From contig NZ_OY762614.1 of NCBI RefSeq assembly GCF_963666145.1, forward strand, positions 4,330,501 through 4,394,500: a stretch of DNA of 64,000 nucleotides. The letters run 5' to 3'. Positions 35,145-42,287 of the stretch are shown here, in pieces; the stretch's first letter is position 1, and each line of letters opens with the position of its first letter. A program made the position numbers and the translations under genes. The notes under the pieces are model-generated. The model had not been told where the DNA came from, did not search any database, and saw only the letters and a list, made by a program, of their open reading frames with translations. The DNA is from an uncultured Desulfobacter sp. (GTDB taxonomy: Bacteria; Desulfobacterota; Desulfobacteria; Desulfobacterales; Desulfobacteraceae).

Positions 35145-35248
35145 GTGTTTGACTGCAAACCGGTGTCCGGACGGTTCGATTGAGAACTACCCGGGCACAA
35201 TTTAACCCGGCTGCAACACGGCAGACGGGTAAGTTTTTGTTCAAACAC
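35145..35248. repeat. Possible third copy of palindromic element A (diverged)
   Basis: Ends GTGTTTGA (35145-35152) and TCAAACAC (35241-35248) are exact inverted repeats 104 bases apart, matching the tips of the elements at 29221 and 37770. The interior differs and lacks the GCCCAGATGCAA core. It could be a relative or a chance pair. Confidence 0.5.
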
Positions 35249-35255
35249 TGAATGA

Positions 35256-35280
35256 CCTGGCGGGAGATACACCCGCCAGG
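35256..35280 (+). promoter_or_regulatory. GC-rich leader hairpin before iorA
   Basis: Perfect 9-bp stem CCTGGCGGG (35256-35264) / CCCGCCAGG (35272-35280), seven-base loop, then ATTTTATGTTT. It ends 11 bases before the iorA ribosome binding site, so it could be a terminator for upstream transcription or a leader attenuator. Confidence 0.55.
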
Positions 35281-35305
35281 ATTTTATGTTTAAGGAGCCG
35301 TGCGC

Positions 35306-37153
35306 ATGCATAAATTGTTAAAGGACAGCCCCGGAGAAAAGATTATGCTCCTGGGCAACGAAGCCATTGCAAGGGGCGCTGTTGAAGCCGGTGTCGCCTT
35401 TGCAACCACATATCCGGGGACCCCGTCCTCGGAAGTCTCTTTGAATCTGTTCCAGATGTCCCAAGAATCGGATCTCTATTTTGAATACTCCACCAATGAA
35501 AAGGTTTCCCTGGAAGTCGCGGCGGCGGCTGCCAACTCAGGACTTCGTACCTTTTGCATGATGAAACATGTGGGGCTTAACGTGGCGGCTGATCCGCTGA
35601 TGACCCTTGCGTATATCGGCGTCACCGCCGGAATGGTGATCCTGACGGCGGATGATCCGGCCATGTTCTCCAGCCAGAATGAACAGGACAACCGTTACTA
35701 TGCCAAATTCGGCCATCTGCCCATGCTCGAACCCTCATCCGTGGCCGAGGCCAAGGATATGATCAAAGAGGCATTTGAACTGTCCGAAACCTTGAAACAG
35801 CCGGTGATCCTGCGTACCACCACCCGGATCAATCACTCCAATGCCTTTGTGACCTTTGGGGAGATCAAGGAAAGAAAGACAAAGGGCCGCTTTGAAAAGG
35901 ATCCCATGCGCTGCGTCACCGTGCCCGCCGTGGCCCGGGGGCTGCATGTCAAGCTTGTGGAACGTATGGATAAGGCTGCGGGCATGTCTGAAACGTCAGA
36001 CTTTAATTTTACCACGGGCCAGGGTGTCTGGGGCGTTGTGGCCAACGGGGTGAGCTACCATTATGCTTTGGATGCCGTAAAAGACCTCGGCATCGAATCA
36101 AAGGTCAAGATTCTTCGTCCGGGCTTTTCCAATCCGCTGCCTAAAAAGAAGATCAAGGATTTTCTGGCAGGCTGTGAAAAGGTACTGGTTATCGAAGAGG
36201 GTGAACCGTTCATGGAAGAGGCCATTAAGGCTTTTGCCCAGGAAGCGGGTCTTGTGATTCCCATTCTGGGTAAAACCGATGCCTTGTTTACACCGTTGGG
36301 GGAATTTCATCCAGCCATGGTCAGAGAGAAGATCGCGGCCTTCTTCGGCATCGATTATACCCCGGCCGCCAAGATAGATACATCCGATGTGCCTGAAATT
36401 GCCAACCGGCCGCCTAACCTGTGCTCCGGATGCTCCCACAGGGCCACCTTCTACGCCATTAAAAAGGCGGCCGAAGGCATGGATGTCATTCACCCCAGTG
36501 ATATCGGCTGCTATACGCTGGGCTTTATGCCGCCTCTGTCCGTCGGAGATTTTGTGGTCTGCATGGGCGGGTCGGTGAGTTCCTCCTGCGGTTTCAGCAA
36601 GGCCACGGACCAGAAAGTGGTCAGTGTGATCGGCGACTCTACTTTTTTTCATTCAGGCATCACAGGTCTTGTCAATGCCGTGTTCAACCGTCACAACTTT
36701 ACGCTGGTAATCCTAGAAAACGGCATCACCGCCATGACCGGCCATCAGCCCCACCCGGGCGTGGATATGGAATTGATGGGCATGCCCGGATACGGCCGGG
36801 TGAACATTGAAAATCTGGTCAAGTCTTTGGGTGTCGAACATGTTTCGGTGATCAAGCCCTTTAAGGTGAAAAAGAGCATTGAAACCATTAAAGAGGCCAT
36901 GGCCTTTGACGGTGTCTCCGTTGTCATCTCTCAGGAGCCCTGTATCCTCTGGGCTAAGAGCATTAAACTCAAAAAACCCAGACCTTTTGAGGTGACCGAT
37001 AAATGCACCGACCACAAGGAGTGCATCAACGGGATCGCCTGTCCCTCCTTTTACATTGAAGCGGGTCGGGTGAAAATTGATGCCGATACCTGTGTGGGTT
37101 GTGCCTTGTGTGCTCAGATCTGTCCTGACAATGCCATCCGTCCACTGAAATAG
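35306..37153 (+). CDS. iorA: Indolepyruvate:ferredoxin oxidoreductase, alpha subunit
   Basis: Oxidises aryl pyruvates to aryl-acyl-CoA with ferredoxin, in anaerobic aromatic amino-acid metabolism. At 615 residues it is of family length. The N-terminal pyrimidine domain has TTYPGTPSSEVSLNLF and EYSTNEKVSLEVAA. The thiamine-diphosphate domain has CSGCSHRATFYAIKKA, SDIGCYTLG and GDSTFFHSGITGLVNAV. The C-terminus carries ferredoxin-type Cys (CTDHKECINGIACPSF and CVGCALCAQICPDNAI) for [4Fe-4S] clusters. ATG 35306 has AAGGAG eight bases upstream; GTG 35300 is too close. iorB follows after 19 bases. Confidence 0.95.
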   Translation: MHKLLKDSPGEKIMLLGNEAIARGAVEAGVAFATTYPGTPSSEVSLNLFQMSQESDLYFEYSTNEKVSLEVAAAAANSGLRTFCMMKHVGLNVAADPLMTLAYIGVTAGMVILTADDPAMFSSQNEQDNRYYAKFGHLPMLEPSSVAEAKDMIKEAFELSETLKQPVILRTTTRINHSNAFVTFGEIKERKTKGRFEKDPMRCVTVPAVARGLHVKLVERMDKAAGMSETSDFNFTTGQGVWGVVANGVSYHYALDAVKDLGIESKVKILRPGFSNPLPKKKIKDFLAGCEKVLVIEEGEPFMEEAIKAFAQEAGLVIPILGKTDALFTPLGEFHPAMVREKIAAFFGIDYTPAAKIDTSDVPEIANRPPNLCSGCSHRATFYAIKKAAEGMDVIHPSDIGCYTLGFMPPLSVGDFVVCMGGSVSSSCGFSKATDQKVVSVIGDSTFFHSGITGLVNAVFNRHNFTLVILENGITAMTGHQPHPGVDMELMGMPGYGRVNIENLVKSLGVEHVSVIKPFKVKKSIETIKEAMAFDGVSVVISQEPCILWAKSIKLKKPRPFEVTDKCTDHKECINGIACPSFYIEAGRVKIDADTCVGCALCAQICPDNAIRPLK

Positions 37154-37172
37154 ACAAGGAGACAAATTCGAT

Positions 37173-37766
37173 ATGAAAACATTAAGAATGGTCATCGTAG
37201 CCGTCGGCGGACAGGGCAATCTTCTGGCATCCAAGGTCCTGGGTGAAGCCGCCCTCATCGAGGGGGTGGAGGTAAGAATGAGCGAGATCCACGGCATGGC
37301 CCAGCGCGGCGGTGTGGTGGAGTCCTCCATTATTTTCGGGGATGCCTCCTCCTCTATTATTTCCGACGGGGAAGCCGATATCCTTCTGGGATTTGAACCG
37401 GCTGAAACCCTGCGCGCCATTGGCCGCTGTTCCGCCAATACCAAAGTGATTACCAACACCGCCACCCTGCCGCCCTTTACCGTGGGCATCGGCAAAGGGG
37501 CCTACCCCGAGGTGGATGAGATCAAACGGGTGCTCAAGGCGAAAACCGCAGGCCTTGTGGCCATCGACGCCATGGCTTTGGCCAAAAAGGCGGGGTCTCC
37601 CATGAGTGTGAATATTGTGCTGCTGGGTGCTTTGATCCAGACCGGCGCTTTGGGCTTTTCCAAGGAGAACGTTAAAGAGGCCATTAAGCGCAGGATTAAA
37701 CCCAAGCTGGTTGAGATGAATCTTAACGCATTTGATTTGGGATTTGAGGCAGCCGCCGCTGAATAG
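37173..37766 (+). CDS. iorB: Indolepyruvate:ferredoxin oxidoreductase, beta subunit
   Basis: The gamma-type catalytic partner of IorA in the 2-oxoacid oxidoreductase family. It opens MVIVAVGGQGNLLASKVLGE, the family glycine motif, followed by EVRMSEIHGMAQRGGVVESS and LLGFEPAETLRAI. The 197-residue length is normal. AAGGAG precedes ATG 37173. The two subunits form a cytoplasmic complex. A long palindromic element begins 3 bases after its stop, probably acting as the 3' end of this mRNA. Confidence 0.94.
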   Translation: MKTLRMVIVAVGGQGNLLASKVLGEAALIEGVEVRMSEIHGMAQRGGVVESSIIFGDASSSIISDGEADILLGFEPAETLRAIGRCSANTKVITNTATLPPFTVGIGKGAYPEVDEIKRVLKAKTAGLVAIDAMALAKKAGSPMSVNIVLLGALIQTGALGFSKENVKEAIKRRIKPKLVEMNLNAFDLGFEAAAAE

Positions 37767-37769
37767 TTT

Positions 37770-37894
37770 GTGTTTGAACGAAAAGTCACCCACCTGCGGC
37801 GTTGCAGGAAAATTTGCAATCCTCACAACCATGAGGTTGCTCCGGTTACAAATTTTCCTGCGCCTTGCATCTGGGCAACTTTTCATTCAAACAT
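37770..37894. repeat. Palindromic element A, long copy (125 bp)
   Basis: Left tip GTGTTTGAACGAAAAGTCAC (37770-37789) and right tip, inverted, ATGTTTGAATGAAAAGTTGC (to 37894) form imperfect terminal inverted repeats. An inner inverted pair GCAGGAAAATTTG / CAAATTTTCCTGC makes almost the whole element foldable. It sits directly after iorB and before aroQ. Confidence 0.85.
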
Positions 37895-37984
37895 GTATTG
37901 ATGTTCAATCAATAATTTAACACGACTTATGCCCCGGGGTGTTTTCTGACGATTCCGGGGTATAGGGCTGTCTGGGAAGAAAAG

Positions 37985-38446
37985 ATGAATACGCAAGCAC
38001 AGATAAAACCCGGCATGATTCATGTCATCAATGGTCCCAATTTGAATATGCTGGGCAAAAGGGAACCCGAGATTTACGGGGCAATGACCCTGGATCAGAT
38101 TAACGGGGAACTCAAGAACCGCGCAGATGCTCTGGGGCTTTCACTGGATTTTTTTCAATCCAATTACGAAGGTGCGATTCTGGATTACATCCATGCCGCC
38201 TTTGAGCAGGGACCAGCCGGGGTGATCATCAACCCTGGTGCCCTGACCCATACCTCCGTGGCCCTGCGCGATGCCATCTCCATGCTGTCATGCCCCATTG
38301 TGGAGGTGCATCTGTCCAATATCCACAAGCGTGAAACCTTCCGCCACACCTCCATGATTGCCGGTATTGCCACCGGCCAGCTCACGGGTTTCGGCCATCA
38401 TGGCTACTACATGGCCCTTGATTATCTCCATTCCCTGGCCGGCTGA
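37985..38446 (+). CDS. aroQ: Type II 3-dehydroquinate dehydratase
   Basis: Third step of the shikimate pathway (3-dehydroquinate to 3-dehydroshikimate). The 153-residue protein begins at the active-site lid HVINGPNLNMLGKREPEIYG, which holds the catalytic Arg and Tyr. INPGALTHTSVALRDA and PIVEVHLSNIHKRETFRHTS contain the conserved His and Asn. A ribosome binding site GGAAG precedes ATG 37985. The TatD gene starts 2 bases after the stop. Confidence 0.95.
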   Translation: MNTQAQIKPGMIHVINGPNLNMLGKREPEIYGAMTLDQINGELKNRADALGLSLDFFQSNYEGAILDYIHAAFEQGPAGVIINPGALTHTSVALRDAISMLSCPIVEVHLSNIHKRETFRHTSMIAGIATGQLTGFGHHGYYMALDYLHSLAG

Positions 38447-38448
38447 GT

Positions 38449-39255
38449 ATGACCCGGTTTGTTGACGTTCATACCCACCTGCATGATCCGCGCATCATTG
38501 ATGCGGCCCCGGATATTGTTCTGCGGGCCCAGACCGCAGGGGTGAAAACCATCGCCACCTGCGCTACCATGGAAGATAATTTCGAACTGACGGCCCAATT
38601 GTCAGAAAATTTTTCCTGTGTGATGCCCTTTTTGGGGGTTCATCCCTGGTTTCTTGATACTTTGGGTTCTGACTGGGCACAAAATCTGGGCCAATGGCTG
38701 GAGAAAATACCGGCCGGGGTCGGGGAGACCGGGCTTGATTTCATGGACAAAGACGCTGACCGGGATCTGCAGCTTGGGGTTTTTAAAACCCACCTGGCTT
38801 TGGCCTGTGATTTAAAACGGCCCATCAACATCCATGTCCGCAAGGCCTGGGATGCCGTCTTGAAAATTTTAAAGCACAACGGGCCGTTGGTTGCCGGCGG
38901 GGTGATTCACTCCTATTCCGGGTCTGCCGACCTTGTGCCGGTTTTGGAAAAATTCAATCTTCATATCTCTTTTTCAGGCTCTGTGACCCGGCCCAATGCC
39001 AAGAAGGTGGGTCTTGCTTTGAAGGCCGTCAGCCTTGACCGGATTGTATTTGAAACCGATACCCCGGATATTGTGCCCCAGTTTATTCTGGAGGCCCATC
39101 CCGGGGGAAACCCGTTAAATGAACCGGCCAATGTGCCGGAGATTATTCGGGTGGCCGCCGATCGTCGAAACATGGATTTTCAGAGCCTGGCCGGGCACGC
39201 ATATGAAAACAGCCTGAATTTGTTTGGGGCTATTTTAAAGGAGAAAATCCGATGA
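38449..39255 (+). CDS. TatD-family metal-dependent hydrolase/DNase
   Basis: A TIM-barrel hydrolase of 268 residues with the TatD metal ligands: FVDVHTHLHD (HxH), GVGETGLDF (Glu), RPINIHVRKAWD (His), GGVIHSYSGS (His) and IVFETDTPDIVP (Asp). Members are reported as Mg-dependent DNases or uncharacterised hydrolases; the exact substrate here is unknown. It is tightly packed after aroQ and overlaps the next gene by four bases (ATGA), suggesting one operon aroQ-tatD-tcdA. Confidence 0.87.
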   Translation: MTRFVDVHTHLHDPRIIDAAPDIVLRAQTAGVKTIATCATMEDNFELTAQLSENFSCVMPFLGVHPWFLDTLGSDWAQNLGQWLEKIPAGVGETGLDFMDKDADRDLQLGVFKTHLALACDLKRPINIHVRKAWDAVLKILKHNGPLVAGGVIHSYSGSADLVPVLEKFNLHISFSGSVTRPNAKKVGLALKAVSLDRIVFETDTPDIVPQFILEAHPGGNPLNEPANVPEIIRVAADRRNMDFQSLAGHAYENSLNLFGAILKEKIR

Positions 39256-40025
39256 CCAAAGATTCAAGTCGGATCAGCCCCTTTGCCCGGCTGGAGCAGC
39301 TGCTGGGAAAGGGCACGGTCGACCGGTTCAAGAACTCCCGGGTGGCGGTCTTCGGTCTTGGTGCTGTGGGGTCCTTTGTGGTGGAGGGGCTTGCACGTTC
39401 CGGCATCGGATATCTGAGGCTTGTGGATTTTGACCGGGTGGACGCATCCAATATCAACCGGCAGATTTATGCCTTGCACTCCACGATAGGGCAGGAAAAA
39501 GCCGTCCTGGCCCGGGCCCGGGTTTTGGACATCAATCCCGATTGTGAGGTGGATCTGCGCAACTTTTTTGTCAATGCCGACAGCCTGGCCAAGTTTTTAA
39601 GCCCGGACCTGGACATGGTGGTGGATGCCATTGACGGACTCAACGCAAAGGTCAGCCTGATTCTGGGAGCAAAGCAGATGGGGCTGAATCTCATATCCTC
39701 CATGGGAGCGGCAGGCCGGACCGATGTCTCCATGATCCGGACCGGGGATCTTTTTGAGACCGAGGTCTGCCCCCTGGCCCGGATGGTACGCCGCCGCCTG
39801 CGCCGCCGGGGACTGTCCAGTGGGGTGCCCTGCGTCTACTCCATTGAATCCCCGCTGAACAAAGAACCCTTTGAGGACAAAGACGCCATTGATCCCCTGG
39901 CCCAGGGCGATGTAGAGGGCGGCCAGGGTCGCCCACGGTCGCCCATCGGATCTGCCGCCTGGGTGCCGGGGTGTTTCGGCCTGACCATCGCAGGGCTTGT
40001 TGCAAAGACCCTTGCTGTTGAATAG
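39252..40025 (+). CDS. tcdA: tRNA threonylcarbamoyladenosine dehydratase
   Basis: An E1-like (ThiF/MoeB) ATPase that cyclises t6A at position 37 of tRNA. The 257-residue protein has the nucleotide loop VAVFGLGAVGSFVVEGLARS, then LVDFDRVDASNINRQIYAL (adenylation arginine and Asp). VVDAIDGLNAKVSLIL and VSMIRTGDLFETEVCPLARM follow, with the conserved Cys in the latter; CVYSIESP is also TcdA-like. It overlaps the TatD-family gene by four bases, with AAAGGAG as ribosome binding site. Confidence 0.88.
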   Translation: MTKDSSRISPFARLEQLLGKGTVDRFKNSRVAVFGLGAVGSFVVEGLARSGIGYLRLVDFDRVDASNINRQIYALHSTIGQEKAVLARARVLDINPDCEVDLRNFFVNADSLAKFLSPDLDMVVDAIDGLNAKVSLILGAKQMGLNLISSMGAAGRTDVSMIRTGDLFETEVCPLARMVRRRLRRRGLSSGVPCVYSIESPLNKEPFEDKDAIDPLAQGDVEGGQGRPRSPIGSAAWVPGCFGLTIAGLVAKTLAVE

Positions 40026-40027
40026 TA

Positions 40028-40055
40028 TTGCGTGTCGCGCAATATGCTGTATAAT
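40028..40055 (+). promoter_or_regulatory. higBA promoter with overlapping TTGCG/CGCAA operator
   Basis: -35 TTGCGT (40028-40033) and -10 TATAAT (40050-40055) are 16 bases apart. TTGCG-TGTCG-CGCAA (40028-40042) is an inverted repeat covering the -35, a likely HigA operator. The expected transcript start falls at about the ATG at 40062. Confidence 0.65.
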
Positions 40056-40061
40056 ATACTT

Positions 40062-40340
40062 ATGATTAAATCTTTTAAGCACAAAGGATTGCGAAAATTT
40101 TTTGAGACAGGAAACCTCTCTGGAATTCAAGCCAGTCATAAGCAGAAGTTGAGGATGCGCTTGATAGCACTTGATACGTCGACATGTATTGAAGATATGA
40201 ATACGCCAGTTTGGCGCCTTCACAGCTTAAAAGGTGACCGTCAAGGGTCGTGGGCGATTGATGTAAACCGTAATTGGCGAGTCGTTTTTGAGTTTAAGGA
40301 TGGCAATGCCTATGTTGTAGACTATGAGGATTATCACTAA
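40062..40340 (+). CDS. higB: HigB-family toxin (RelE/ParE fold)
   Basis: A 92-residue plasmid-maintenance-killer-type toxin, predicted to be a ribosome-dependent mRNA interferase. The sequence begins MIKSFKHKGLRKFFETG, followed by RLIALDTSTCIEDMNTP, RLHSLKGDRQGSWAIDVN and WRVVFEFKDGNAYVVDYEDYH, matching the HigB family in order. The C-terminal Asp/Tyr/His cluster is typical. ATG 40062 is preferred over GTG 40032, which lies upstream of the predicted -10. Toxin precedes antitoxin, as in higBA loci; the stop TAA overlaps the higA ATG. Confidence 0.88.
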   Translation: MIKSFKHKGLRKFFETGNLSGIQASHKQKLRMRLIALDTSTCIEDMNTPVWRLHSLKGDRQGSWAIDVNRNWRVVFEFKDGNAYVVDYEDYH

Positions 40341-40630
40341 TGGCTATGTATAACCCACCTCATCCCGGGGAATTTATTCAAGAAGTTTATTTGGAACCAT
40401 TGGGGGTTTCACCACGTAGTGTTGCATTACGGTTGAAAGTTTCCCCGTCAACTTTTGTAAGAATACTGAAAGGACAAAGTTCTATAAGTCCCACAATGGC
40501 TCTGCGTTTATCCAAGTGCTTAGGTCGAACTCCTGAAAGTTGGCTGCATATGCAGGATAGTTATAATCTCTGGCATGCGAAGCAAAATGTAGATCTTTCA
40601 GAGATTGAACCTATTGAGGTTTCAGCGTAA
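40340..40630 (+). CDS. higA: HigA-family antitoxin (XRE HTH)
   Basis: A 96-residue antitoxin and autorepressor. HPGEFIQEVYLEPLGVSP is the HigA family start, followed by the helix-turn-helix SVALRLKVSPSTFVRILKGQ, then ISPTMALRLSKCLGRTPESWL. The C-terminal tail (HAKQNVDLSEIEPIEV) should bind and neutralise HigB. It overlaps higB by one base (TAATG). It would repress the TTGCG/CGCAA operator at 40028-40042. Confidence 0.9.
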   Translation: MAMYNPPHPGEFIQEVYLEPLGVSPRSVALRLKVSPSTFVRILKGQSSISPTMALRLSKCLGRTPESWLHMQDSYNLWHAKQNVDLSEIEPIEVSA

Positions 40631-40685
40631 CGCAATAAAAAAGCATGATGAAGCCTTTGCGGCTACAATTTCGGAGCAGGGGGAT

Positions 40686-40713
40686 TTGCGTATAGATCCG
40701 TTTTGTGTATACT
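40686..40713 (+). promoter_or_regulatory. Probable sigma-70 promoter of the FKBP gene
   Basis: -35 TTGCGT (40686-40691) and -10 TATACT (40708-40713), 16 bases apart, upstream of the FKBP ATG at 40755. The -35 equals that of the higBA promoter. Confidence 0.5.
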
Positions 40714-40754
40714 GACCAAATTTTTATCAAACCAATAGTATATAAGGAACTAAA

Positions 40755-41369
40755 ATGAAGGTTGATTTAGATAAGGTCAGTTATGTTTTCGGTCAAAGTG
40801 TAGGCGGCAATTTCAGAAAACAGGGGATTGAACTCGACCTTGAAATTTTTGCGGCGTCTTTTACTGCGGCGTTTAACGGGGAAGAATCAGACATGCCTGT
40901 GGGTGAAATGCAGCACATTATGCAGAATTACCAGAGAGCCATGGAAGACAAAAAACAGGCAGAGCGCATGGAATCAGGCAAAAAAAATATTGAAGCCGGG
41001 GAAAAATTTCTTGAAGAGAACGGGAAAAAAGAAGGTGTTCATACCACTGCCAGCGGACTTCAGTATAAAGTGATCGTTGAAGGAACGGGGAAAAAACCCA
41101 CCGTCGCGGATACCGTTGAAACCCATTATGAAGGCAAAACCCTTGATGGCACCATCTTTGACAGTTCATACAAACGTGAGCAGACAACCACGTTTCCGCT
41201 AAAAGGCGTCATTAAAGGATGGACGGAAGCGCTTCAGTTGATGGGTGAAGGGTCAAAATATGAACTGTATATTCCGTCAGAACTGGCATATGGTTCAACC
41301 GGCAGCGGGGGAACGATTGCACCTTATTCTACATTGATTTTTACGGTTGAACTTATTGCCGTAAAATAA
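40755..41369 (+). CDS. FKBP-type peptidyl-prolyl isomerase
   Basis: A 204-residue FklB/Mip-like foldase. Residues 1-95 form the helical dimerisation domain (YVFGQSVGGNFRKQGIEL, then KKNIEAGEKFLEENGKKEG). Residues ~97-204 are the FKBP domain: SGLQYKVIVEGTGKKP, THYEGKTLDGTIFDSSY, GVIKGWTEALQLMGEGSKY and IPSELAYGSTG with the usual active-site aromatic residues. No signal peptide is present, so it appears cytoplasmic, unlike FkpA. AAGGAAC precedes ATG 40755. Confidence 0.92.
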   Translation: MKVDLDKVSYVFGQSVGGNFRKQGIELDLEIFAASFTAAFNGEESDMPVGEMQHIMQNYQRAMEDKKQAERMESGKKNIEAGEKFLEENGKKEGVHTTASGLQYKVIVEGTGKKPTVADTVETHYEGKTLDGTIFDSSYKREQTTTFPLKGVIKGWTEALQLMGEGSKYELYIPSELAYGSTGSGGTIAPYSTLIFTVELIAVK

Positions 41370-41400
41370 CGACACATCAAGAAAGTCAGTCAGTAAAAGC

Positions 41401-41451
41401 TGGGTCAAGAGAAAAATCGCCACTTCGTGCAAAATCATTTTTTTTGACCCA
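41401..41451. repeat. Imperfect inverted repeat in a 420-base non-coding gap
   Basis: TGGGTCAA (41401-41408) and TTGACCCA (41444-41451) flank an A/T-rich centre that can pair partly, so it may terminate the FKBP transcript. The rest of the gap to 41789 shows only a direct repeat AATCCTGCCTT (near 41471 and 41497) and a run of nine G at 41777-41785. Confidence 0.5.
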
Positions 41452-41789
41452 CCGACAATTTTTAATTTTTAAATCCTGCCTTCTCCTCCCTTACCAATCC
41501 TGCCTTTTCTGAAATTAAAATGGGATTACAGCTTTATCTGTGTCGTCTCTTTCAAAGGAAATGGTGTTGATATTCCTATACGGTTTTATTACAACTGTTT
41601 GGAATTATAAATTCATATGTGATTCAATACCAAACGTCGTCTAATTCATAATTCATTGTCAGTACGGTGTTGGGAAAATTCCATGGCAAAGACAAAAAAG
41701 CTGCACATGGGGCCGTCCATGATCCTTCAACGGCAACAGGCCTTTTTGTGCAGATCATATTTACCTTCGTAAAAAAGGGGGGGGGTATT

Positions 41790-42287
41790 ATGTCTCAGAT
41801 CAATGGCGTGATGATGCAGCATTTTCATTGGTATGTCTCCAATGACGGGACCTTTTGGACCCAGGTTCGAGATTCGGCACAGGCCCTGAAAAATTATGGA
41901 TTCAGTGCGGTCTGGCTGCCCCCTGCCTACAAGGGGCAGGCCGGCAATGAATATGAAATAGAGATGGTGCCGGTACCCCATCTGGCCCGCCTGGTCGAGT
42001 TGAGACGATCCCACGCCCACGGCCGTCAGCGTGATCAATTCAAGTATGCCCACATGATCGGCTGGACCCGGGAAGGCGATGCAAATATCCCCGGCTCAGG
42101 TCTGGCAGCTGTGTTCACCATTGCTGAGGGCGGCGTGATGTGGCTGGACGTCGGGAAAACCAACGCCCACAAACAGTATTGCGACGCCCTGGGGAATATG
42201 GGCGGCGCCACGGTTGCCGTCAATGCTGACGGGTGGGGCGCCTTTCCTGCCTCCGGGGGGAGTCTTTCGGTTTGGATTCCGGCTTAG
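41790..42287 (+). pseudogene. Alpha-amylase (GH13) relic with large internal deletion
   Basis: The N-terminus NGVMMQHFHWYVSNDGTFWT and YGFSAVWLPPAYKGQAG matches the first ~45 residues of cytoplasmic-type alpha-amylases. The C-terminus LRRSHAHGRQRDQF, MIGWTREGDANIPGSGLAAV and VNADGWGAFPASGGSLSVWI matches the last ~100. The ~300 residues between, including the catalytic Asp-Glu-Asp, are gone; only a short stretch around EYEIEMVPVP joins them, and the frame stays open (165 residues). Two or more deletions seem likely. Start ATG 41790 follows a poly-G. Its stop interlocks with the convergent helicase stop. No amylase activity is expected. Confidence 0.82.

Noticed and set aside
35171..35200. tRNA-like T-loop (GGTTCGATT)
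   Set aside because: No acceptor, D-arm or anticodon arm can be built around it.
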